The position numbers were made by a program, and so were the translations under genes. A model generated the notes under the pieces. It was given only the letters and a program-made list of their open reading frames with translations, had not been told where the DNA came from and did not search any database. Of a stretch of 47,079 nucleotides of DNA, positions 25,150 to 32,840 are shown in pieces (positions within the stretch are counted from its first letter, which is position 1; each line of letters begins with the position of its first letter). This DNA is from JACQFK01 sp964619955 (GTDB lineage: Bacteria > Planctomycetota > MHYJ01 > JACPRB01). The stretch spans positions 1-47,079 of the forward strand of contig CAZUJF010000040.1 in NCBI GenBank assembly GCA_964619955.1, in the 5' to 3' direction.

Positions 25150-26369
25150 GCGAGCTCATCCACGACTGGAACCTCGCCGGCCAGGCGCCCGTCCGCCCCG
25201 CCCGGCGCATCGAATTCGACGACGAGACCCTGCGCGACGGTCTGCAGTCCCCCAGCGTCACCCAGCCCGGCGTCGACCAGAAACTCGAACTGCTCCGCCT
25301 CATGGACGCGATGGGCCTCGACACGGCCGACATCGGCCTGCCCGGCGCGGGCGGCCGCATGAAGGAGGAGACGCTCGCCGTCGCCCTCGCCCTGACGCGC
25401 GAAAAGCTCCGCATCGCCCCCAACTGCGCGGCCCGCAGCCTCGAGGCCGACCTGCAGCCCATCGCCGACATCGCCCAGGCCTGCGGCCGCCCCGTGCAGG
25501 CCGCGATGTTCATCGGCTCCTCCCCGCTCCGCCAGTACGTCGAGGGGTGGACCCTCGACACCCTCCTGCAGCACACCCGCACCGCCCTCGCCTTCGCGAA
25601 GCGCCAGCAGATCGACGTCATGTACGTCACCGAGGACACCACCCGCGCCAAACCCGCGGACCTCGAACGCCTCTTCCTCACCGCCGTCGAGGGCGGCGCC
25701 TCGCGCCTCTGCCTCTGCGACACCTGCGGCCACGCCACGCCCCACGGCGTCGCGGCCCTCGTCCGCTGGACCCGCGCCCTGCTCGACGGCCGCGGCCTGG
25801 GACGGATCCGCATCGACTTCCACGGGCACATGGACCGCGGCCTCGGCGTCTGGAACTCCATCGCCGCGCTGGAGGCGGGCGCGGACCGCGTCCACGGCAC
25901 CGCCCTCGGCATCGGCGAACGCGTCGGCAACACCCCGATGGACCAGCTGCTCGTGAACCTGAAGCTCATGGGCTGGATCGACCTCGACCTGCGCGCGCTC
26001 GCGGTCTACGGCGAAACGGCGTCCCGCATCTCGGGCGTCCCGATCCCGCACGGCTACCCGGTGGTCGGCCGGGACGCGTTCGAGACCGCGACCGGCGTGC
26101 ACGCCGCCGCGATCCTCAAGGCGATGGACAAGGGCGACCGCCGGCTCGCCGACCGGGTCTACTCGGGCGTGCCCGCCTCGGACTTCGGCCTCGAGCAGAA
26201 GATCGCGATCGGCCCGCTCAGCGGCCACTCCAACGTCGTCGGCTGGCTGCGGAGCCGCGGGCACGAGGCCGGGGAGCGGCGCGTCGCCGCGATCCTCGAC
26301 AAGGCGAAGAACTCGGACCGCCTGCTCCGGGACGACGAAATCCTCGAGATCACCCGGAGCACCCCGTGA
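25146..26369 (+). CDS. 2-isopropylmalate synthase-like (HMGL/DRE-TIM family) enzyme
   Basis: 407 residues. The N-terminal motif FDDETLRDGLQSP is the DRE-TIM metallolyase signature, with Asp-Glu-Thr-Leu-Arg-Asp contributing metal and substrate contacts. DFHGHMDRGLGVWNS supplies the metal-binding HxH, and GIGERVGNTPMDQLLVNL is the family glycine-rich stretch. These enzymes join acetyl-CoA to a 2-oxo acid (2-isopropylmalate, homocitrate or citramalate) or cleave such products. The protein lacks an obvious LeuA-type regulatory domain: the last ~100 residues (TGVHAAAILKA to SGHSNVVGWL) fit the communication subdomain only. HGHMDRG instead of the usual HxHNDxG and the company of an oxygenase and a methyltransferase suggest a specialised substrate. 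Confidence 0.82.
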   Translation: MSELIHDWNLAGQAPVRPARRIEFDDETLRDGLQSPSVTQPGVDQKLELLRLMDAMGLDTADIGLPGAGGRMKEETLAVALALTREKLRIAPNCAARSLEADLQPIADIAQACGRPVQAAMFIGSSPLRQYVEGWTLDTLLQHTRTALAFAKRQQIDVMYVTEDTTRAKPADLERLFLTAVEGGASRLCLCDTCGHATPHGVAALVRWTRALLDGRGLGRIRIDFHGHMDRGLGVWNSIAALEAGADRVHGTALGIGERVGNTPMDQLLVNLKLMGWIDLDLRALAVYGETASRISGVPIPHGYPVVGRDAFETATGVHAAAILKAMDKGDRRLADRVYSGVPASDFGLEQKIAIGPLSGHSNVVGWLRSRGHEAGERRVAAILDKAKNSDRLLRDDEILEITRSTP

Positions 26370-27058
26370 AGCGCCCGCTCATCGGCATCAACGGGAAGCT
26401 GGTCACGGACGGCGCGGACAGCTACTTCAAACTCGATCGGAACTACATCCGCGGCGTCGAGCTGGCCGGCGGCATCCCGGTCCTGCTGCCCTTCTTCGCC
26501 ACGGCGGCGGAGGCGAAGGCATTCCTGTCCCGCCTGGACGGCCTCGTGCTGACGGGGGGGCCCGACGTGAATCCCGCGCGCTGGGGCGAGGCGAAGCATC
26601 CGAAGGCGGAGCTCATGCATCCGGATCGCGAAACCAGCGATTTCCACATCCTCAAGGAGGCGCTGCGGCGCGACCTGCCCGCGCTCTGCATCTGCTGCGC
26701 GCACCAGGAGCTCAACGTGGCGCTGGGCGGCAGCCTCGACCAGCACCTCTACGACCGCCCGGACGTGAAGCGCCACTCGGGCGGGGTCTCCCACGCGGTG
26801 GAACTCGTCGGGGACACACGGACCCGCGACATCCTGGGGTCGAGCCGTCCGACGGTGAACTCCTACCATCACCAGGCGATCCGCGACGTGGCGAAGGGCC
26901 TGGTGGTCAGCGCGCGCAGCACGGACGGCGTGATCGAAGGCGTCGAGGCGCCGGAATACCGCTTCCTGATCGGGGTCCAGTGGCATCCCGAGCGCCTGCT
27001 GGACGAAGCCCGCCAGCGGGCCCTTTTCAAGGCGCTCGTCGCCGAAGCGGGACGCTGA
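26366..27058 (+). CDS. Class-I glutamine amidotransferase / gamma-glutamyl hydrolase-like protein (peptidase C26)
   Basis: 230 residues, PuuD-like. It has GGPDVNPARWGE, the nucleophile region LCICCAHQELNVALGGSL with likely nucleophile Cys110, the NSYHHQAI motif and the catalytic His-x-Glu in QWHPE. The nucleophile elbow differs from the usual G-I-C-R-G: it reads C-I-C-C-A, so three cysteines cluster at 108, 110 and 111. Family members hydrolyse gamma-glutamyl bonds, for example gamma-glutamyl-GABA. GTG 26366 overlaps the upstream stop as GTGA. It ends with a 1-bp overlap (TGATG) with the next gene. Confidence 0.85.
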   Translation: MKRPLIGINGKLVTDGADSYFKLDRNYIRGVELAGGIPVLLPFFATAAEAKAFLSRLDGLVLTGGPDVNPARWGEAKHPKAELMHPDRETSDFHILKEALRRDLPALCICCAHQELNVALGGSLDQHLYDRPDVKRHSGGVSHAVELVGDTRTRDILGSSRPTVNSYHHQAIRDVAKGLVVSARSTDGVIEGVEAPEYRFLIGVQWHPERLLDEARQRALFKALVAEAGR

Positions 27059-28008
27059 TGCCGCGGGCGATCTCCCCCCTCTCGACCTGGTCCGCCCGCC
27101 CGCCCCGCCTGGGAGGCCGGGCCCGGGTGTTTCCTCCCCGCGACGGAAGCTGGCGCCGCATCGTGCCGTCGTTCGCGGACTGCCTGGAGATGGCGCGCTC
27201 GGGGATCCCGTTCCAGATCGTGCGGGCGCGCCGCTACGACCGCAGCGGCAAGGCGGAACGGCTCGCGGGGGCGCTGCGGGACGGGGGCACGATCTATCTG
27301 CCGGAGATCCACCAGGTGCTCCCGCGTCTCTCCCGCCTCATGGCCGCGCTGACCGCGGAGTGGCTCGGTCCGAGACGCGATCAAACCTCCTATCTCTTCC
27401 TGGTCGAGGGGCGGGGCCGCGAGGGCATGGGCCTGCACCACGACGGCGAAGTGGATTCGGTCTGGCTGCAACTCGAGGGCCGGCGGACGGTGACGGTCGG
27501 TCCGCCCGCGCCGCGGGGCAGCGCCAAGGACATGAAGATCTCGCAGTTGGGGAAAAGCCCCGGCTGGCGGACCTTGGAGCTCGAGCCCGGCAGCCTCTTC
27601 ACCATGCCCCCCCGGACGCCGCATCGGGTGCTCTGCCACGGGCGCTCGCACGCGGTGTCGATGACCTGGAGCCGCGCGCTGGCGCGGCCCGGAGCGCCGC
27701 CTCCCTGGAATCTGGCGCCCGGGAAACCGCGGGGGCTGGCGCGTCCGCGCAAGGGCCGGCTCTGGACGCAGATCCCCACCAGCCCCGGCGGGGAACCCGG
27801 CGTCCTGCTCCTGCCGGGGGGAACGGCGATCCGGGTGCCGGGCCTCACCGCTCCGCTGGCCCGGGCGCTGGCCGGCATGCCGGCCTGGGAAGGCCGCTCG
27901 CCGCTGCTGGAGCGGCTGGCGTCCTGCGGCCTCCTGTCCCCGCTCGACCTGCCGCTCCGCATCGAGCCCGCCGCGCCGCGTCTGCTGGACGGCTGGACCT
28001 TCCGATGA
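27058..28008 (+). CDS. JmjC/cupin-like Fe(II)/2-oxoglutarate oxygenase
   Basis: 316 residues. The core resembles bacterial JmjC/ROX-type oxygenases: SYLFLVEGRGREGMGLHHDGEVDSVWLQLEGRRTVTVG gives the HxD pair (His127 and Asp129), and LEPGSLFTMPPRTPHRVL gives the distal His189, completing a 2-His-1-carboxylate iron site. It lies between an amidotransferase and an O-methyltransferase, so it probably hydroxylates a small molecule or protein made or bound by this cassette. The ~90 C-terminal residues (VLLLPGGTAIRVPGLTAPLARAL) could be a winged-helix-like dimerisation region as in ROX proteins. The substrate is unknown. Confidence 0.75.
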   Translation: MPRAISPLSTWSARPPRLGGRARVFPPRDGSWRRIVPSFADCLEMARSGIPFQIVRARRYDRSGKAERLAGALRDGGTIYLPEIHQVLPRLSRLMAALTAEWLGPRRDQTSYLFLVEGRGREGMGLHHDGEVDSVWLQLEGRRTVTVGPPAPRGSAKDMKISQLGKSPGWRTLELEPGSLFTMPPRTPHRVLCHGRSHAVSMTWSRALARPGAPPPWNLAPGKPRGLARPRKGRLWTQIPTSPGGEPGVLLLPGGTAIRVPGLTAPLARALAGMPAWEGRSPLLERLASCGLLSPLDLPLRIEPAAPRLLDGWTFR

Positions 28009-29045
28009 CGGAGATCCCGGGTCCGCGGCGCATCCTGGACCTGGCCTCCGGCTACGAGCCGGCGCTGATCCTGGAGGCCGCGGTCCGTCTGGGGGTCTTC
28101 GACACGCTGGCCGGAGGGCCGCTGACGCTGGAGGAAGCCGCCGCGCGGACGCAGAGCTCCCCGCGCGGCATGCGGGCGCTGCTCCACGCGCTCGTCGGGC
28201 TGAAGCTCCTCGAGTTCTCGATGGATCGCTTCGCGCTGACCGGCGAGAGCGCGGCCTACCTCGTCACGAGCAGCCCCGACTTCCAGGGGTACCTGTGCAA
28301 ACACGTCAGCCGGCATCTGCTGCCGCGCTGGATGCAGCTGACCGAGGTCGTGCGCAGCGGCAAGCCGTCGCAGGCGGTCAACGCGGAGGCGGACGGGGGC
28401 GCGTTCTTCCGGGAGTTCGTCGAGGACATCTTCCCGATGAGCTACCCCACCGCCCAAGTGCTGGCGGAGAAGCTGGGCGTGCGCGGGACGACGACGCCCG
28501 TGTCCGTGCTGGACCTGGCCGCGGGATCCGGAGTCTGGGGCATCGCGCTCGCCGAGGCCTCGCCGCAGGTCCGGGTGACGGCGGTCGACTGGCCCGCGGT
28601 CCTGCCCGTGACCCGGCGCCTGGCCGCGGCGCACGGGGTCGCGGAGCGCTTCCGCTTCGTCGAGGGCGACCTGCTGGAGGCGGACTTCGGCGGGGGCCAC
28701 CGGATCGCGGTGCTCGGCCACATCCTGCACAGCGAAGGCGAAGTCCGCAGCCGCCGGCTGCTGGAGAAGACCTTCGCCGCCCTCGCGCCCGGGGGGACGG
28801 TCGTGATCGCCGAGTTCGTGGCGGACGAGGACCGCTGCGGCCCGAGGCACGCCCTGACCTTCGCGGTCACGATGCTCGTGAACACCGACGCCGGCGACAC
28901 GTTCACGTTCAACGAAATGGCGGCCTGGCTGGGCGAGGCGGGCTTCACCGACATCCGCCTGCGCGAGGGGCCGGGCCCCGCCCCGCTCATCCTGGCGACG
29001 AAAGCCCCGCGTGCCGATCCCGTCAGGGATATACTGAAGCCATAG
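28005..29045 (+). CDS. SAM-dependent O-methyltransferase with N-terminal dimerisation domain
   Basis: 346 residues. Residues 1-90 form a winged-helix dimerisation domain (AAVRLGVFDTLAGGPLTLEEAAART) as in acetylserotonin/hydroxyneurosporene O-methyltransferases. The class-I SAM fold follows: motif I VLDLAAGSGVWGIALAE, acidic loop VDWPAVL, the VEGDLLEADFG strand, and HILHSEGEVRSRRLLEKTFAALAPGG, which corresponds to the catalytic-His HILHDW region. The substrate is probably a hydroxyl on a small molecule. The start overlaps the oxygenase stop as ATGA. It is the last gene of the coupled cassette; the HDOD gene starts 2 bp later. Confidence 0.87.
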   Translation: MTEIPGPRRILDLASGYEPALILEAAVRLGVFDTLAGGPLTLEEAAARTQSSPRGMRALLHALVGLKLLEFSMDRFALTGESAAYLVTSSPDFQGYLCKHVSRHLLPRWMQLTEVVRSGKPSQAVNAEADGGAFFREFVEDIFPMSYPTAQVLAEKLGVRGTTTPVSVLDLAAGSGVWGIALAEASPQVRVTAVDWPAVLPVTRRLAAAHGVAERFRFVEGDLLEADFGGGHRIAVLGHILHSEGEVRSRRLLEKTFAALAPGGTVVIAEFVADEDRCGPRHALTFAVTMLVNTDAGDTFTFNEMAAWLGEAGFTDIRLREGPGPAPLILATKAPRADPVRDILKP

Positions 29046-29047
29046 TC

Positions 29048-30346
29048 ATGGAAAGCAGCCCTCCCGCCTGGCAACGGACGCTCTCCGATTTCCTCGTCGA
29101 GCGCCGGGTCGTCACCCCCGAGCAGCTCCATTCGGTGACCCATCTATTCTCGATCATGGACCGCAGGATCGGGCAGCTGGCGGTCCTCAAGCGCATGCTC
29201 TCCTTGAAGGACGTGCACGCGGTGCTCGCGCTCCAGAGCGAACAGGGCCTCCGCTTCGGCGAAACCGCGATCGGCGCCGGAAAGCTGCAGGAGCCCCAGG
29301 TCCGGCGCCTGCTCGGGCTCCAGAAGAACCCTTCCGACCTCTTCATGGAATGTTTCGTCATCACCCGGATGATCGAAGACGGCCGGCTGGCGGCTTTGAT
29401 GAACGACCTGGGCAACTTCCTGGCGGAGCGGCAGAAAAGGGGGCTCGCAGGGGCGCGCCCGGAGCCCCCGCCCGAAAGCCCGGTCACGGGAGTCCGGGAA
29501 GAGATCCGGACCGCCCTGAAGCGGGTGAAGGATCTGGGGGCCATGCCGGCGGTGGTCCAAAAGATCCTCGTCCTCACGGACAAACCCGACGTGGAAGTCC
29601 CCGAACTGGACAAAGCCGTCTCCGCCGATCCCGCCATGGCCGCCCAACTCCTGCGGTTCGTCAACTCCGCCGCCCTGGGCGCCGTATCCAAGCTCAGCCG
29701 CGTCCGGGACGCCATCGGACGCATCGGCATCAAGGGGTTGAGAAACGTGGCGCTGGCGAGCGTGATGGTGGACCGTTTCAAGGGGCAGGACCGGTCCGCG
29801 ATGCGGCGGCTCTGGATGCACAGCGTGCTGACCGCCCAATGGGCCCAGGCGCTGGCGAAGGCGACGGGAAGGCCCGCGATCGCCGAGGACGCCTTCATCG
29901 CGGGTCTCGTCCACAACGTGGGAGAAACGCTGCTCCGGCAGTTCTTCCCGGATTCCGTGGCGAAGGTGGACGCCGCCGTCCAGTCGGGGCGGCGCCGTGA
30001 GGAGGCCGAGCAGGAAGTCTACGGCCAGAGCCATGCGGACCTGGGGGCCTACCTCTGCGAAAGCTGGTCCTTCCCGACCCCGATCACGCAGGCGGTGGCC
30101 TGGCACCATGCCGATCCGGCGGCTCTGAAGGCGCTTCCGGACCCGGGCCCCGTCGCCCTCCTGGTAAACGCGGCCGTCGTCATGGCGGATCTGCCCCTGG
30201 TCCCGGGGGACGCGGAGGGAAACCGGCGGGCCCTCGGCGGGCTGGCGCCGGAGCTGCGCTCGTATCACCAGCTGGACGACGCCCTCCTGGGCCTCGTGGG
30301 TCCGGTCCACACGAAGGCCGGCGAACTCAGCGGCTGGGTGACTTGA
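29048..30346 (+). CDS. HDOD-domain signalling protein with type-II-secretion-ATPase-like N-terminal domain
   Basis: 432 residues. The N-terminal ~110 residues (FLVERRVVTPEQLHSVTHLF, FGETAIGAGKLQEPQVRRLLGLQ) resemble the MshEN/T2SSE N-domain, a known cyclic-di-GMP-binding module in some ATPases. Residues ~155-380 form an HDOD domain (LGAMPAVVQKILVL, DPAMAAQLLRFVNSAA, LWMHSVLTAQWAQALA, FIAGLVHNVGETLL), a non-catalytic HD relative that acts in signalling. ATG 29048 is 3 bp after the methyltransferase stop. A TATACT (29030-29035) lies just upstream but has no good -35. It converges on the REC-GspE gene; the shared N-domain type suggests a linked function. Confidence 0.82.
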   Translation: MESSPPAWQRTLSDFLVERRVVTPEQLHSVTHLFSIMDRRIGQLAVLKRMLSLKDVHAVLALQSEQGLRFGETAIGAGKLQEPQVRRLLGLQKNPSDLFMECFVITRMIEDGRLAALMNDLGNFLAERQKRGLAGARPEPPPESPVTGVREEIRTALKRVKDLGAMPAVVQKILVLTDKPDVEVPELDKAVSADPAMAAQLLRFVNSAALGAVSKLSRVRDAIGRIGIKGLRNVALASVMVDRFKGQDRSAMRRLWMHSVLTAQWAQALAKATGRPAIAEDAFIAGLVHNVGETLLRQFFPDSVAKVDAAVQSGRRREEAEQEVYGQSHADLGAYLCESWSFPTPITQAVAWHHADPAALKALPDPGPVALLVNAAVVMADLPLVPGDAEGNRRALGGLAPELRSYHQLDDALLGLVGPVHTKAGELSGWVT

Positions 30347-30398
30347 ATCGAGGGGGCGCGTGCCTTTTCGAAACCGGTTTCCAGAAACCCCCGGATTC
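30345..30398. terminator. Possible bidirectional terminator between convergent genes
   Basis: Outer arms GAATC-GA-GGGGG (30345-30356) and CCCCC-G-GATTC (30388-30398) enclose an inner palindrome GAAACCGGTTTC (30370-30381) preceded by TTTT. It sits between the HDOD gene (plus) and the REC-GspE gene (minus). No long T tract follows, so the call is tentative. Confidence 0.35.
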
Positions 30399-30405
30399 CC
30401 GGCCC

Positions 30406-32634
30406 TCAAGGAGATGCGGCGCCGGAGGGCATTTTTTCGCGCAGCCATTGCGGACGCGAATCGAAATCGTCCGGCCGAACGTTCATGAGGACGTCCTCCA
30501 CGGACGTCATCCCGTCCCGGACTTTTTCCATCGCATCCCAGAACAGGGTGGTCATGCCGCAGTCGCGGACGGCCATCTGCTTGAGTTCCTCGGCGGTGAT
30601 GCCCTTCTTGTTCACGGCCACCCGGAAGGCGTCATTCGGAGCGAGCAGTTCATGCACCCCCGTCCGGCCCTTGTAGCCGGTCCCGTTGCACTTGGCGCAC
30701 TTCCCGGCCCGGTACAGCGGGGTGTTCACCCCTTCCGGCATCCCCACGAAGCGCGCCTGAAGGGCGTCCGGACGGTAGGGGATCCGGCACGAGGCGCAGA
30801 GCCGGCGGACCAGGCGCTGGGCGCAGACCACCAGCAGCGATGAACTGACGAGATAGGGCTCGACCCCCATTTCGACCAGTCTTTGAATGGTCGTCGCCGC
30901 GTCGTTGGTGTGCAGCGTCGAGAGCACCAGATGCCCCGTCAGCGAGGCCTCCACGGCGATCTTCGCCGTCTCCTGGTCGCGGATCTCGCCGACCAGGATG
31001 ATGTCGGGGTCGAGACGGAGGAAGGTCCGGAGCGCCTTCTGGAAGGTCAACCCGATGTCCGCGTGCATCTGGCTCTGGCTGATCCCCGGGAGCGTGTATT
31101 CGATGGGATCCTCGGCGGTCTGGATGTTCAGGCTGTCGGACTTGATCTCGTTGAGCGCCGCATAGAGGCTCATGGACTTCCCCGACCCCGTCGGGCCGAC
31201 ATGAAGCACCATGCCGTACGGGGCCGAGATGCGCTCCCGGTACACGTCGAGGTTCCGGGGCGAGAACCCCAGGCTCGCCAGAGGCAGCACCGCCTTGTTC
31301 TTGTCCAGGATGCGCATCACGCACTTCTCGCCGTAGTTCACCGGCATGATCGCGACGCGCAGGTCGAAGTCCTTCCCCGCGGCCCCCTTCGACTTGTACT
31401 TGATCCGGCCGTCCTGCGGGAGACGCCGCTCGGAGATGTCGAGATCGCTCATGATCTTGATGCGCGCCACGAGCGGCTGGATCAGGCGCGCCGGTTTCAG
31501 GCGGTGCACGGTCTGCAGGTCGCCGTCGATCCGGTAGCGGACGGCCACGTCCTCCTCGGAGGGTTCGATGTGGATGTCCGACGCCCCCCGGGCGTACGCG
31601 GCGTCGATGAGGCTGTCCACGAGCTGGATGATCGGGGCGGACTTCTCGCTGCCGGAATCGACGGTCTGGATCACGGGCGCCGGCGCCTGATACTCCTCCT
31701 CAAGCTGGGCCTGAAGACTGGCCATCTCCGCCTTCTTCCGGACCTTCTCGGCGGGCTTCGAGGACAGCATCTCCTCGATCGCCGCGGGTTCCGCGAGGCT
31801 GAGCCGGGGCAGCTCGGCCCCCGAGAGGCTGCGGCTGATCGCGTCCTGGACGACCATGTGGAAGGGGTTCGAGAGGACGAACGCCGGCCCCTCCTTGGGG
31901 TCCCCCACGGGAAGCACCCGGTTGGTCCGGCAGAACGGCGTGGGGAGCACGCCGAGCCTGAGCCGCACCGACTCCAGGCTTTCCATGAACGGAAGCTTGA
32001 GGAACAGGGCCACCGCCTGGGCGAGGGCCCGCGGCTTCAGGCCGATCGCGCCCACGGACGCGTACAGATCGGCGCTGGTGGCGTGCGCCAGCTTCATGCG
32101 CCCTTCGGGCGGCAGCTGGAGCCGGACGGCCAGGTCCTCCTTGAACTGCGCGAAGGCGGCGGGCCGCAGGCCGGAGTCCCAGCGACTCTTGATCGAGGTC
32201 GCCGATTTCACCCCCGGGACCTCGGAGGCCGTGCCGCTCGAGATGTCCCGCCACTGGCGGCGGATCTCGATGCAGCTCTCGATCCGGGCGATCAATTCCT
32301 CGGGATCCAGGGGTTTGACGAGGAAGGCCGCAGCCCCGGCCAGGAACGCCATGCGACGCAGCGCGTCATCCTGGCTGGCGGAGATGAAGATGACCGGGAT
32401 GAGCTCCGTCCCCTTGTTCTCCTGGAGCTGGGAGCAGAGGTCGAGCCCCGAGACGTCCGGAAGTTGCTGGTCCATGAGGATGACGTCCGGCCGGCCGGCG
32501 ATGGCCTCGGGCAGGGCGAGAATTCCCGAGTCGATCCCGGTGATCTCGAAGCCCTTGGCGGACAGCAGGACCCGGACCCAGTCCTGGATGTCCGGATCGT
32601 CGTCGATGCAGAGCACCTTGATCTTGGGATTCAT
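30406..32634 (-). CDS. Receiver domain fused to GspE/PilB-type secretion ATPase
   Basis: 742 residues. The receiver domain spans residues 1-125, with acidic pocket Asp11-13, phospho-acceptor Asp55 (DVILMDQQLPD) and Lys in FLVKPLD. A T2SSE N-domain follows (about 165-290; AQAVALFLKLPF). The ATPase then shows DIHIEPSEEDVAVRYRIDG, Walker A GPTGSGKS (~474-481), ILVGEIRDQETA, the histidine box LSTLHTNDA and zinc CASC...CAKC (~613-648). It should power a type II secretion or type IV pilus machine in the cytoplasm, with phosphorylation control in cis. The fusion is unusual. No secretin or pilin genes are adjacent; an HDOD gene converges on it. Confidence 0.92.
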   Translation of the reverse strand: MNPKIKVLCIDDDPDIQDWVRVLLSAKGFEITGIDSGILALPEAIAGRPDVILMDQQLPDVSGLDLCSQLQENKGTELIPVIFISASQDDALRRMAFLAGAAAFLVKPLDPEELIARIESCIEIRRQWRDISSGTASEVPGVKSATSIKSRWDSGLRPAAFAQFKEDLAVRLQLPPEGRMKLAHATSADLYASVGAIGLKPRALAQAVALFLKLPFMESLESVRLRLGVLPTPFCRTNRVLPVGDPKEGPAFVLSNPFHMVVQDAISRSLSGAELPRLSLAEPAAIEEMLSSKPAEKVRKKAEMASLQAQLEEEYQAPAPVIQTVDSGSEKSAPIIQLVDSLIDAAYARGASDIHIEPSEEDVAVRYRIDGDLQTVHRLKPARLIQPLVARIKIMSDLDISERRLPQDGRIKYKSKGAAGKDFDLRVAIMPVNYGEKCVMRILDKNKAVLPLASLGFSPRNLDVYRERISAPYGMVLHVGPTGSGKSMSLYAALNEIKSDSLNIQTAEDPIEYTLPGISQSQMHADIGLTFQKALRTFLRLDPDIILVGEIRDQETAKIAVEASLTGHLVLSTLHTNDAATTIQRLVEMGVEPYLVSSSLLVVCAQRLVRRLCASCRIPYRPDALQARFVGMPEGVNTPLYRAGKCAKCNGTGYKGRTGVHELLAPNDAFRVAVNKKGITAEELKQMAVRDCGMTTLFWDAMEKVRDGMTSVEDVLMNVRPDDFDSRPQWLREKMPSGAASP

Positions 32635-32840
32635 GGGCTTCGCCTAACTCAAATCCAGGGCCTGCGGCTGCTTCCGTCCGGGAGCATTCCCATCACAGGA
32701 CCCTTACAAAAACGTCGCACATCCGACATTACCGAAGCTCGACCGGCATGGACCCGCCCCACGGGGCGTTCCGGGAAAAGAGAAATGCAAGACTTGGGCC
32801 ACGACGTTCGGGCGGTCGGGAGCATAGAATGGCCCCCCGG

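Noticed and set aside
30370..30381. GAAACCGGTTTC palindrome as an operator
   Set aside because: It lies between two convergent gene ends, where a termination structure is more likely than a regulatory site.
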